A stretch of DNA of 64,000 nucleotides from Rhipidocladum racemiflorum (taxonomy: Eukaryota; Streptophyta; Magnoliopsida; Poales; Poaceae): contig CM070578.1 in assembly GCA_036346355.1 (NCBI GenBank), forward strand, positions 19,253,577 through 19,317,576, written 5' to 3'. The notes beneath the pieces were generated by a model. It was given only the letters and a program-made list of their open reading frames with translations. It was not told the origin of the DNA and made no database searches. A program made the position numbers and the translations under genes. Every line of letters begins with the position of its first letter. The stretch's first letter is position 1. This document shows, one piece after another, positions 35,949-46,105 of this stretch.

Positions 35949-38070
35949 TGCTTCTTTCTCCTCTTCGTATGGAATCCCTGCAAGGAATTTGCAACATGAA
36001 CAGTTGCACCTGAGTCAATCCACCATGTATGAGTGGAAAAATCTAAGTACATGGATTCATCTATGAATGTAATCTTATCCTTACCATTCTTGTTCAGCCA
36101 TTTGAGAAACTGAACACAATCCTTCATGTAGTGTCCTTTCTGATTGCAATGCCTACATGTATCCTTGTCCACCTCTGCTGGAGCATTGCCCTTGCTTTCA
36201 TAAGGCTTCTTATAAAGGGAAAATTTCTTATTCAGAAGTTTGCCATTATTCTTAAAAGAAGGCTTAGACTTGCTCTGAAAGTTGCTATTTTTCTTTGGAG
36301 ATGACTTGAGATGATTGATATGGTCAAGCCTTTGAGCTCTAATCTTTTTTTGTTCTTGAGCACGCATAGCCATCAATTTTTCTATACTCCACTTTTCATT
36401 CATGGAGTTATAATTGACTGCAAGTCTCATATTTCTTGGGTAAGGAATTCATGATAAATTGCATCAAATACCCTTCTGATATTTGTATTTTTCATGGTCT
36501 TAAGTCTGGCAGTTATGTTGCTCATTCTCAAAATGTGTTCTCTTATGTTGTTTTGCCCATCGAACTTCTCATTTGAAAGCTTTTGCATGAGAGAGCTCGC
36601 ATACATCTTAGTAGAGCCAGTGAACTGGCTCTGAACTTTGCTAAGGTATTCTTTAGCATCAGCACATTCTGGGATGACACCTCTTATTCCTTCCATGATG
36701 GAGTTTTTAATCACCATCATGCACTTACGGTTGGAATTTTCCCACTTCACACGCTCAAGGTCGTATGCCATTCTTATGGTTGGATTATTCTCGGCACCCG
36801 ATTGACCAGCAGGGATCAGTTGGGGCTCAGTGGGACGATCATGTGTAATTGCATAATCAATATCTGAGAGAGCAAGTGCCATCTCAACCTTCCCCCTCCA
36901 AGTGGGATAATTCCCCCCATTTAGGGGCTCAATCGCAGAGATCAAACTCGGTATGTTGGATGTATTTGAACCTTCGGATGGAAAATACAATTTAATTAGG
37001 ATATTGAGTTAAATGCATGAATTAATTTAACGTTGGCTCAATTAAAGTATGCTCTTAATAAAATTGTTCTATTTCTAAATCACCATTGGGCAGAATTAGA
37101 ATGGAATAAAAATTTAAACTTAATTATGGCAAATTTTATCATCAACGTTGGTCAGAAGATAAAATTCATATACTAGCGGAACATACTTAATACAGTTTTC
37201 CAATTAAATTTTCACGTTGGATCAAATTTAATCAGAAAATTAAACTTAAACTTAGCAGCGGAAAAAATAACTTAATTCAGTGCTTAAATTAATCATGCAT
37301 AGCAATTACAAATTCAAACTTAGACTTTAAATATAAAAGAAAACAGTGATTATTTGTTTGGGCCGAAATCGGCCCAAGAAAAAAAAAATTCCAGCGCACC
37401 TCTCCCCGTCACCAGGCCCGGCCCACGTAAGAAAAAAAAAGGCGTGGTCCATCTGCGCTGTCCGATCAAATCGGACGGACGAGATTGCTTCGGGATCAAA
37501 TAAATCACAGAAAAATTGCAGCCCCTCAACAAACCCTAATCCCATTCTCCACCCACCCGAGAAAAGCGGATCTGGAGTGTTCCCAAACTTATACACTCAT
37601 CTTCTTAATTTGCTTAGCATATTTGCCCTTAATGCAATCAATGCAATGTTCTGAATCTGAGAAGTCTAACGGGTGGAGAATTTCTTCTTTAATTAATCTC
37701 TAAGTGTTCTATCTAGGCATTAAGATCCTTAGATATACCATTGTTGAATTCTAGGGATCTTAGTGCCTAGATAGAACGCCTAGAAGAGTGCTTAGGGTTA
37801 CCTTCGGGATTAGATGAAGAAGATGCCATTGCCGGTGTCGGGGACGACAGAGTAGCAGTGGCAGTGGTGAGGACGACGGTGGTAGCCTTCCCGTTGTTCC
37901 GTGCGCGTGGTAGATCGGGTGAGTTTTAGTCTGTTGGGGAGAGGTGGAACTATAGAACGTGTATTTCGTACGGGACCTCATCTCCCCTTTTATATGGCAC
38001 ACGTGCAACAGGGGGCCACAACCAATGTGGTTAGATGCGCCCCCGATCAGGGCGCGAGATCAACCCAACA
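35949..38070 (-). mobile_element. inverted, 3'-truncated copia element nested in the first element
   Basis: Read on the minus strand: LTR (37742-38070), leader, gag (36990 down to about 36050), zinc knuckle CRHCNQKGHYMKDC, and the protease start TWWIDSGATVHVANS, ending near 35949. The gag is close in sequence to the outer element's gag but the LTR is clearly divergent, so it belongs to a related subfamily. The 5' LTR terminus is precise and abuts outer-element RT sequence directly. One frameshift lies near 36430. The rest of pol and the 3' LTR are absent. Confidence 0.85.
37742..38070 (-). repeat. inverted 5' LTR of the nested element
   Basis: 329 bp with TGTTGGGTTGATC at 38070 (minus) and GAATTCAACA at 37742. 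ATGGTATCTAAGG, a variant of the primer-binding site, follows on the minus strand. Confidence 0.85.
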
Positions 38071-38072
38071 TA

Positions 38073-39137
38073 AGAAAGTTTGATTTTAAGGAAAATGAGG
38101 AGGACAATTGCATTTATGTTAAGTTTAAGATTGGAAAATTTATTTTCCTAGTCTTGTATGTAGATGATATCCTGCTGGCAAACAGCGATAAAAATCTACT
38201 TCTGGAAACTAAGAGTTTCTTGTCCTCAAATTTTGATATGGAAGATCTCGGTGAGGCATCTTATGTCTTAGGAATTGAGATTTACCGAGATAGAACAAAA
38301 GGGGTATTAGGCCTATCGCAAAAGGCATACTTAGAAAAGGTTCTAAAGAAATACAGTATGCATGCGTGTAAGGCTTCGCCTGCCTCAATAGTCAAGGGTG
38401 ATAAGTTTGGGAATTTTCAATGTCCCAGGAACCAATATGAGATCGATCAAATGAAGTCGGTTCCATACACTTCAGCTGTCGGAAGTATAATGTATGCTCA
38501 AGTATGCACTCGCCCTGACTTAGCATTTGTGACCGGGATGTTTGGCAGATATCAGTCAAATCCAGGAATAGATCACTGGAAAGCAGTTAAGAAAGCCTTG
38601 CGGTATTTGCAAGGAACTAAAAGCCTCATGTTAACATATAGAAAGTCGAGTACCCTCGAGATTGTGGGTTACTCTGACGCAGATTTTGCGGGGTGTGTAG
38701 ATACTAAGAAATCCACATCAGGTTATGTATTCACCCTCGTAGGGGGAGCTATTTCGTGGAAGAGTTCCAAACAAACAGTCACTGCATCGTCGACAATGCA
38801 TGCTGAGTTTGTAGCTTGTTATGAGGCAACCGGGCAGGCACTATGGCTTAAGAAATTCGTTCCCGGATTAAGAGTAGTGGACAGCATTGAAAGGCCACTC
38901 ACATTATACTGTGACAATGAACCAGCCGTATTTTACTCCTATAACAACAAGTCAAGTGGTGCTGCCAAACACATTGACATTAAGTTTTATGTTGTAAAGG
39001 AGAAAATCCAGGATCAAACTATAAAAATTGAGCATATAAGTACCAAGCGAATGCTTGCGGATCCGTTGACTAAGGGCTTACCACCACATGTGTTCAGAGA
39101 GCACGTAGTCGGCATGGGATTATTGGAAAGCCTATGA
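38073..39137 (+). CDS. copia reverse transcriptase C-terminal part and RNase H (truncated pol)
   Basis: An uninterrupted frame begins right at the inverted LTR edge. It carries the RT catalytic motif YVDD (about 38157-38168), LGIEIYRDRTKGVLGLSQ, the RNase H residues GYSDADFAG, and the conserved end HIDIKFYVVKE and ADPLTKGLP. Protease, integrase and the RT fingers are missing, and the frame upstream is LTR sequence, so there is no genuine start. It is a pol fragment, not a working enzyme, despite having no stop until 39135-39137. Confidence 0.85.
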   Translation, partial: RKFDFKENEEDNCIYVKFKIGKFIFLVLYVDDILLANSDKNLLLETKSFLSSNFDMEDLGEASYVLGIEIYRDRTKGVLGLSQKAYLEKVLKKYSMHACKASPASIVKGDKFGNFQCPRNQYEIDQMKSVPYTSAVGSIMYAQVCTRPDLAFVTGMFGRYQSNPGIDHWKAVKKALRYLQGTKSLMLTYRKSSTLEIVGYSDADFAGCVDTKKSTSGYVFTLVGGAISWKSSKQTVTASSTMHAEFVACYEATGQALWLKKFVPGLRVVDSIERPLTLYCDNEPAVFYSYNNKSSGAAKHIDIKFYVVKEKIQDQTIKIEHISTKRMLADPLTKGLPPHVFREHVVGMGLLESL

Positions 39138-39326
39138 TTCTGGATGTAAGAGGTCAAAATAAGCAACCATCTCCCACAAGACTAAGTTTCCGTTTTGAGA
39201 TAGAAAGGTGCATTATAGTCATTGAGTTCAACAGCACGTAACTGGCTGTTGCAACACCTTGGTCTTGATGCACTAATCTATTAAGAAGCGGGGTTGATAT
39301 TTAGTCAAACTATTTTAGCCTCGAGA

Positions 39327-39339
39327 TCAAGGGGAAGAA
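39327..39339 (+). other. polypurine tract of first copia element
   Basis: A purine-rich run (aaggggaagaa) immediately precedes the 3' LTR. Confidence 0.75.
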
Positions 39340-39665
39340 TGTTGGATTGATCTCGCGCCCTGATCGGGGGCGCAACCAACCGACATGGTTGTGGCCCCCT
39401 GTTGCTCATGCGCTATATAAGAGAGGGGATGAGGACCGGTTCGGCACTAACGTTCCACGGTGCAACCTCTCCGTAACAGACTCATACTCACCCGATATAT
39501 TCGCGCACGGAGCAACGGGAAGGCCCTACCACACCGTCGCTTACTCCACTGCCGCTCCGTCATCTCTGTCACTGTGATGGCATCCTCAAGCACGAACACC
39601 GAAGGTAATCATCAAGCCCTCATCTAGGTGTTATTCTTAGGCACTAAGATCCTAGAGTCTCAACA
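39340..39665 (+). repeat. 3' LTR of first copia element
   Basis: 326 bp, same ends as the 5' LTR, 12 substitutions by eye. Followed by the duplicated cttgc. Confidence 0.95.
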
Positions 39666-39717
39666 CTTGCCTTCTTGGTATAGTTGCGTATTGTTATCTT
39701 ACCAACTACTTGCATGC

Positions 39718-39852
39718 TGTTAGAGATAGAGTCCTAGTTTATCTGTATCCTGCTAGAGATAGAGTCCTGTTATCCTGTTATCCTCTTCCTCATGTACATG
39801 TATATATACTGGCCCATTGGCCTCATAATGAATACAAGTGCTATTCATAACA
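39718..39852 (+). repeat. 5' LTR of second copia element
   Basis: 135 bp, TGTTAGAGATAG to CTATTCATAACA. It contains the tandem phrase tagagatagagtcct twice. Confidence 0.93.
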
Positions 39853-39853
39853 T

Positions 39854-39865
39854 GGTATCAGAGCC
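39854..39865 (+). other. primer-binding site (second copia element)
   Basis: TGGTATCAGAGC beginning next to the LTR end. Confidence 0.9.
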
Positions 39866-40059
39866 AGGTTTAGGATTAGGTTTTCTCCCCTGACGTTGCA
39901 CTTGCGTCAATCTTGGCTGGCTCATTTGTCGGTCATCTCTTCGTTCGTCGGCCATCTTTGGCCATTCTTTGTCGTTCCTCCTCTGTCATCTCCAAGCCGC
40001 TGGTCCTCTGCCCAACCACGCAGCCGGCGACTGCGCCCGTGGTCCTCTGCCATCTCCAG

Positions 40060-40275
40060 TCCGAGGCCGCCGGAGCCGGGCTGCATCGTGGCCACCGGAG
40101 CCGGGCCGCATCTTGGCTGCCGAAGCTGCCCCTTTTTCATCTGGTCGGCACTGCCTTCATCACGTTCTGCATCTTGGCCGCCGGAGCTGGGCTGCATCGT
40201 GGCCGCCGGAGCCAGGCTGCATCGTGGCCGCCGGAGCCAGGCCACATCTTGGCCGCCGGAGCCGGAGCCGACTGC
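40060..40275 (+). repeat. GC-rich 30-bp minisatellite in the leader of the second copia element
   Basis: The phrase gccgccggagcc(g/a)ggctgcat recurs with a period of about 30 bp, at least six times. It keeps several frames open at once (10-residue repeats such as WPPEPGCIVA). Confidence 0.85.
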
Positions 40276-40719
40276 CTTGATGCGCCGCCGGAGCCAAATC
40301 CCGATGCGCCATCATACGACGCGCCTCTAGATTCGGGCCGCCGCCTACTGCCGGATCTCCAGATCCCGACGCGCCACAGGTAGCCGTCACCGCCGCAGGA
40401 GCCGGCCGAAGTCTGTGCCGCCAAGCTGGTTGCCGCTGGCCGCCGCCGGCTAAAGCCGCTCCTTGTCTGCACGGGAAGATCTTTGGAGGAGTGGCCAGCC
40501 CGTTTGCTTCCTTGCTCGTCGAAGTGGCCGCCCTCCTAAGAGCAATGGAGGTTCAGGCGTTTCCTCTCAGCGGACTCCTCCACAAGAGACTTACGTGGTT
40601 ACGACTCGCTCAGAGATCCTTATGCTCTTTGCGTCGCATGGTCGCCTCTACCAGGCAGGTTAATTTGGTTCTGCTATTCAGTCTTCCAGTGAGAGACCAC
40701 CTTCCTCATCAGGTATCAC

Positions 40720-43700
40720 ACCATGGATTCTTAATTCTGGAGCTTCTTTTCATATGACATCAGATCCCACAAGTCTACATTTCATTAGTCCTCTTATTGC
40801 TCCTACCACTGTGCAGACTGCAGATGGTACTTCTCTTTCTGTTGCAGGACGAGGCAATCTTTTGTCGTCCTCTTTTCATGTTCCTGTTGTTTCTTATGTT
40901 CCCAAACTGACCATGCAGCTCATATCCACTGGCCAACTTACTGATCATGGTTGTCGGGTTATTCTTGATTCTGACTCTTGTTGTATTCAGGATCGCCGCA
41001 CGGGGGCTATAGTTGGGACTGGCCCTCGTCGCCATGATTCTCAGCATCTTTGGGAGCTTGACTGCCTTCATCTACCTTCCGCTGCCTCTGCCAGTTTTTC
41101 TGTTTCCTCTACCGCTTCAAAGATTCTGCTTCTTCTCTCGACTTTTGCTCAGTGGCATCACCGTTTGGGCCATCTTTGTGGTTCGCGTCTTTCTTCTTTA
41201 GTTCGTCGTAGGCTTTTAGGCTCTGTGTCCGGTGATGCCTCTTTACATTGTATGGGTTGTAAGCTTGGCAAACAGCTACAACTCCCCTTCCATTCCAGTG
41301 TTTCTATATCACAACGTCCTTTTGATCTTGTTCATTCTGATGTCTGGGGTCCGGCTCCTTTTGTTTCCAAAGGGGATCATCGATATTATATTCTTTTTAT
41401 AGATGATTTCTCTCGCCACACTTGGATATATTTTATGTCCTCTCGTAGTGAGGTTTTATCCATCTATAAGACTTTTGCCACCATGATTCACACTCAGTTT
41501 GATTCTCCCATTCGTGTTCTTCGTGCTGATTCGGCAGGAGAGTATCTGTCAGGAGCTCTTCGAGCTTTTCTTGCTACACATGGCACTCTTTCTCAGTTTT
41601 CTTGTCCTGGTGCTCATGCTCAGAATGGTGTGGCTGAGCGCAAGCATCGTCATCTTCTTGAGACAGCTCGCGCTCTTATGCTTGCTTCCACTGTTCCACT
41701 CACTTCTGGGCTGAGGCCGTTTCCACTGCTACCTACTTGACCAATATCCAACCTTCTTCTGCTCTGAAGGGTGGGATTCCAGTTGAGCGTCTTTGTGGCA
41801 TGCCTCTTGATTACTCTGGACTTCGCCTTTTTGGGTGTGTGTGCTATGTTCTTCTTGCACCTCGTGAACGCACCAAGCTGACTGCTCAGTCTGTTGAGTG
41901 TGTTTTTCTGGGATACAGTGCTGAGCATAAGGGATATCGTTGTTGGGATCCTGTTGGTCGACGGATACGGGTCTCACGAGATGTCACTTTTGATGAGTCT
42001 CGTCCCTTCTACCCTCGTTCTTCTTCCTCTCCTACATCCCTTGTTGAGCCACTGTCTTTTCTGACTTTTCCTGATACTCCAGTTGTCACTTTTCCTTCAC
42101 AATCGGTGTCTCCTTCATCGCCGGTTCCTTCACCACCGTCCTCTCCTACACAAGTCTCTTCAGACGTTGTTTCTCCCTATCATCTCCACTACACTCGTCG
42201 TCCGCCAGTTGAGGACTCTTCTGATGTGCCATTTTCTTCTTCTTCTGATGAGCCATCTTCTTCAGTGTCTCCTCGTTATGCTCTTCGCGATCGACAGTCT
42301 ATTCGGCCTCCTGAGCGCTTTGCCTTTGTTGGTGCCGCTTTGGCCGAGCCGACTTCCTACTGTGATGCTGTTATTCATCAGGAATGGCAGCATGCGATAG
42401 CGGAGGAGATTGCTGCCCTTGAGCGCACCGGCACGTGGGATCTTGTTCCACTTCCTCCACGTGTCCGCCCCATTACTTGCAAGTGGGTCTATAAGATTAA
42501 GACTCGCTCTGATGGTTCTCTTGAGCGCTACAAGGCTCGTCTTGTGGCGCGTGGTTTTCAGCAGGAGCATGGTCGTGATTATGATGAGACTTTTGCACTT
42601 GTGGCTCACATGACCACTGTTCGCACTCTCCTTGCTGTGGCCTCTGTCCGTGAGTGGTCCATCTCTCAGCTTGATGTCAAGAATGCCTTTCTTAATGGTG
42701 AACTGCATGAGGAGGTCTATATGTAGCCAATACCCCAGAGGGTATAGTTTGTCGCCTTCGTCGCTCTCTTTATGGGCTCAAACAAGCCCCTCGTGCTTGG
42801 TTTGAGCGTTTTTCTTCTGTGATCACTGCAGCTGGTTTCTCTGCAAGTGCTCATGATCCTGCGCTCTTTGTTCACACTTTTTCTCGTGGTCGGACTCTTC
42901 TCCTTCTATATATTGATGACATGATCATTACTGGTGATGATTCTCAGTATATTGCCTTTGTAAAGGCTCGTCTCAATGAGCAGTTTCTCATGTCTGATCT
43001 TGGTCTCCTTCGATACTTTCTTGGGATTGAGGTTTCTTCTACCTCTGAGGGCTTCTTTCTCTCCCAAGAGAAGTATATCCAGGATCTTCTTGATCGTGCT
43101 TCTCTCACTGATGAGCGTCTGGTAGAGACTCCCATGGAGCTCAATGTTCACCTTCGATCTTGACGGTGAACCTCTTGAGGATCCTACTGCTATCGCCATC
43201 TTGTTGGGAGTCTTGTTTACCTTGGTGTCACTCGTCCCGACATTTCTTATCCACCCATATCCCGAGTCGATTCGTTTACGCTCCCACTCACCCACTATAG
43301 TCATCTTCTTCGTGTTCTACGATATCTTCGTGGAACCATCTCTCGCCGTCTTTTCTTTCCACGTTCCAGCTCTTTACAGCTCCAGGCATACTCTGATGCT
43401 ATATGGGCTAGTGATCACTCTGATCGTCGGTCCCTTTCTGCTTACTGTGTTTTTCTGGGTGGTTCTCTCATTGTTTGGAAGACTAAGAAGCAGACAGCCG
43501 TTTTCCGTTCGAGTGCTGAGGCTGAGTTGCGGGCTATGGCTCTTTTGACAGCAGAGGTTACTTGGCTACGGTGGTTACTTGAGGATTTTGGTGTTTCTGT
43601 TTCTACACCAACTCCTCTTTTATCTGACAAAGACAGGCTATCAAGATTGCTCGAGATCCAGTGAAGCATGAACTCACCAAGCATATTGGTGTTGATGCTT

Positions 43701-43850
43701 CTTATATGAGGTCACAGGTACAGGATGAGGTTGTGGCTCTTCAGTATGTGCCCTCAGAACTCCAGTTAGCAGATTTCTTCACGAAGACACAGACTAGAGC
43801 TTATCATAACTTTTCCTCTCCAAACTCAGTGTTGTTGATCCACCATGAGT
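40720..43850 (+). pseudogene. copia pol of the second element, frameshifted
   Basis: The protease motif reads WILNSGASFHM with Asn where the catalytic Asp belongs (40733-40735). The pre-integrase has HRLGHL. Integrase keeps HSDVWGP, RADSAGEY and NGVAERKHRH, its D-D-E residues. A one-base loss near 41697 shifts the frame before the HFWAEAV-like segment. RT runs from ITCKWVYKIKTRSDGSLERY to a TAG at 42724, resumes in another frame with YIDD (42909-42920) and stops near 43161. RNase H pieces (RSSAEAELRAMALLTAEVTW; KHIGVDASYMRSQV) follow in further frames. The element is non-autonomous. Confidence 0.88.
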
Positions 43851-43865
43851 TTGAGGGGGGGGGGG
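43848..43865 (+). other. polypurine tract of second copia element
   Basis: gagtttgagggggggggg directly before the 3' LTR; the G run is unusually long. Confidence 0.8.
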
Positions 43866-44000
43866 TGTTAGAGATATAGTCCTAGTTTATCTGTATCCTG
43901 CTAGAGATAGAGTCCTGTTATCCTGTTATCCCCTTCCTCATGTACATGTATATATACTGGCCCATTGGCCTCATAATGAATACAAGTGCTATTCATAACA
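43866..44000 (+). repeat. 3' LTR of second copia element
   Basis: 135 bp, two substitutions from the 5' LTR. Confidence 0.93.
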
Positions 44001-44005
44001 CATGC

Positions 44006-44518
44006 ATGGATGTGTCTTATCATCTAATTTCTCCTGATCCAAAACTTATTTGTTGATCTTTGTTCCATTTTTGTTCTTTTCACTGACATATACTCTTAAT
44101 TGTTGATATATTATAAGCATATTTTTCCCTATGTGCTCTTGTGGCGCTCATGTAGGTTGTCTAAACATTACCAGGAATAATGAGCCTCACATAACTGTGC
44201 CTCAATGAACAACGTGAAAGAAAGTGGTTTGAGGGTTGATTGTTTTGATGGCTCCATGCACTAAAATTACAGCTAGCCCAATGAACAACGTGAAAGAAGG
44301 TGGTTTTAGGGTTGATTGTTATTGTTGATTCTAAGTGTATATGTAGATATAGATATATAATGATGTTAATGTGCGTATTACTCCCGTAATGTTATCCTAC
44401 AAATTAAATTTATTATCGGTGGTAGAAAAAATTTGCCAGAAAATTCCATTCTGTTGTTCTTCTGTCTTTCCTTTTTACTTGGTAGAATTGTTGGCATTTG
44501 TCTTACTCATCCTTCCAG
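44006..44518 (+). other. intron sequence of the P58IPK pseudogene with a 75-bp repeat
   Basis: AT-rich. caatgaacaacgtgaaagaa occurs at about 44204 and 44279 with similar flanks, a degenerate tandem duplication. The TPR exons expected between C and D are not found. Confidence 0.5.
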
Positions 44519-44608
44519 CATGGTGAGGCTAAACTTCTTATGGAAGATTTGGTGAGACCAAGTTGAGGTTCTCAAAGGGACTGCTGGACCAGAAAGCCCA
44601 GCAATTGA
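44519..44608 (+). pseudogene. P58IPK-like exon D (late TPR)
   Basis: The acceptor is CATCCTTCCAG. HGEAKLLMED matches the family segment RGEAKLLTEDW, and PESPAIE follows in another frame. A TGA lies 15 codons in. Confidence 0.65.
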
Positions 44609-45336
44609 GAGTTTTTTTATTGATGGAAGTATTTACATTGCTTTTCTGTTTATTATACATGAGCATGACTTACATTTTGTTACTTGTTTATGCATCAACT
44701 AATATGCTCGACTATCTTGTTGTGTGTTGGTCTCATTTCCATTTTCTCACTGCGGAAACAATTCGTTTTATTCACAGCTACTAACTACATGAAGTGACAA
44801 TGGGTGGTGACGTTTAGAAACGGTCATTTGAACTGCTTTGCTGGTATCTACATACAAAACAATACAATAATTTTTGTATTACATCAACTGCAGTAAAATT
44901 GGTTAATATATTCTTGTTTGCAACATCATTGGCCTCATTTATTAAGGACTTGACCTTCAGCAGTCGCCATAGCTGCAAGATGTATGATTTCTGCCTTATC
45001 TGCCATCTTCTTTGGAGTACCTCTGGGCACTGTACTTCAATGCAAATTATCTTTCAGCATGTTACAAGTTGGTCAATGACCATGTGTTATTCATTTCTAA
45101 TTTTGATTATATAAATGGGCAGAAGAAATTTCCTTGTAAGTTCAAAGTGCTAAACTATACATAATATCTTCCTTAGCAAGTAGAACAACCTTTCCTTTTC
45201 GTTACCTGTTCCCCAAGTTCAGAAATCAAAACTGAAATCTGTATAATATATTTCACTGGCCAGTTAAGCAGCTTTGTTCTGGCAAGTTTGCCTTCACCTA
45301 TTTTATCATTATGAGGATATCGCTATTGATGTTCAG

Positions 45337-45541
45337 GAGCTATGAGAAACACTACTTATGAGAGCTGAGCAAAATAAAATAATGATATGATATCCTTGGG
45401 GCCTTGGGGTTTCAAAGACAACAACAGTTTCTGATATTCAACAGTATTACAAGAAGATGGCATTGCAGCAGCATCCAGATATGAACTTAACAACAGACAA
45501 TAACCACAAAACAAGTTTGAAGAAATTGCTGCTACTTATAA
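45337..45541 (+). pseudogene. P58IPK-like exon E (J domain)
   Basis: The acceptor is GATGTTCAG. Residues ETLLMRAEQNK (pre-J helix) follow a TGA. After an 8-bp duplication (ccttgggg twice) come TVSDIQQYYKKMALQQHPDM, with the HPD signature of J domains, and then, in a shifted frame, KFEEIAATYK. The exon ends in TTATAA at the MITE; after the MITE the duplicated TAA continues as G|GTAATG, the old donor. Confidence 0.75.
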
Positions 45542-46102
45542 GAGCATCTCCAGCAAGGGCCCCTAAAACAGGGTCCCTATTTTGGATTTAGGGACTCCCT
45601 TTATTTTTTGGGGCCCTGTTTTCAGAGCACAGATCCAGTAACAACCCCTAAATCTCAGCCCCTATTTTACTTTTTCTCCTATTTTAACATATCCGCTATG
45701 TATAATCTTCATTTGACACCACTAAAATTCAATCAAAAATATTTGTAATACATAAAACATAAGCATATTAACATTTACAATTTAAAAACATGATATTTTA
45801 AATTTAAATTTAAAATTTTCAAAACATGATAAAATTTTCGAAGCCTCTCATGTATTTTCCTATCTTCAATAATAGAGGTTGTACTTGTGTCCCTGTGAAT
45901 TGGGGCTGAGAAGGCAAATTTAAGGGCCTCATAATTTTAGGGGCTGGAGTTGGGACCCCCTGGGAATTGGGGCTGAGGAGGCAAATTTAGGGGCCTCATA
46001 ATTTTAGGGGCTTGAGTTGGGGCCCTGCTGGATCTGTTTTTTTTACTACGCCTCATATTTTAAAGTTTAGGGGCTGGTTTAGGGGCTCTGTTGGAGATGC
46101 TC
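45542..46102. mobile_element. Tourist-like MITE, TSD TAA, at the exon E boundary
   Basis: The ends are GAGCATCTCCAGCA and TGTTGGAGATGCTC, flanked by TAA (45539-45541 and 46103-46105). The inside has a 67-bp tandem duplication (from 45897 and 45964) built on aggggctg(g/a) and gcaaattt(a)agggg phrases. 561 bp, non-coding. Confidence 0.88.
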
Positions 46103-46105
46103 TAA

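Larger units (their letters stand above)
33679..39665 (+). mobile_element. complete but rearranged Ty1/copia retrotransposon, TSD cttgc
   Basis: Two 326-bp LTRs (33679-34004 and 39340-39665) are flanked by cttgc at 33674-33678 and 39666-39670. A primer-binding site TGGTATCAGAGC follows the first LTR and a purine tract precedes the second. The order inside is leader, gag (plus), an inverted gag-leader-LTR block of a related element (about 35949-38070), then RT C-terminus and RNase H (plus). Protease, integrase and N-terminal RT of the outer element are missing. The LTRs differ at 12 positions by my count (about 3.7%). It lies in an intron of the P58IPK pseudogene. Confidence 0.93.
39718..44000 (+). 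mobile_element. complete short-LTR copia retrotransposon, TSD catgc
   Basis: Two 135-bp LTRs (39718-39852 and 43866-44000) differ at two positions and are flanked by catgc (39713-39717 and 44001-44005). The primer-binding site TGGTATCAGAGC and a G-rich purine tract are in place. Protease, integrase, RT and RNase H are present in order but broken by frameshifts and stops. No gag or zinc knuckle is seen: a GC-rich leader with a 30-bp minisatellite occupies its place. The insertion is 52 bp from the first copia element, in the same intron. High LTR identity makes it the younger of the two. Confidence 0.93.

Noticed and set aside
38073..39137. The long copia RT-RNase H frame as a functional host gene
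   Set aside because: It lacks RT fingers, integrase and protease, begins inside an LTR junction and is flanked by LTRs with a target duplication.
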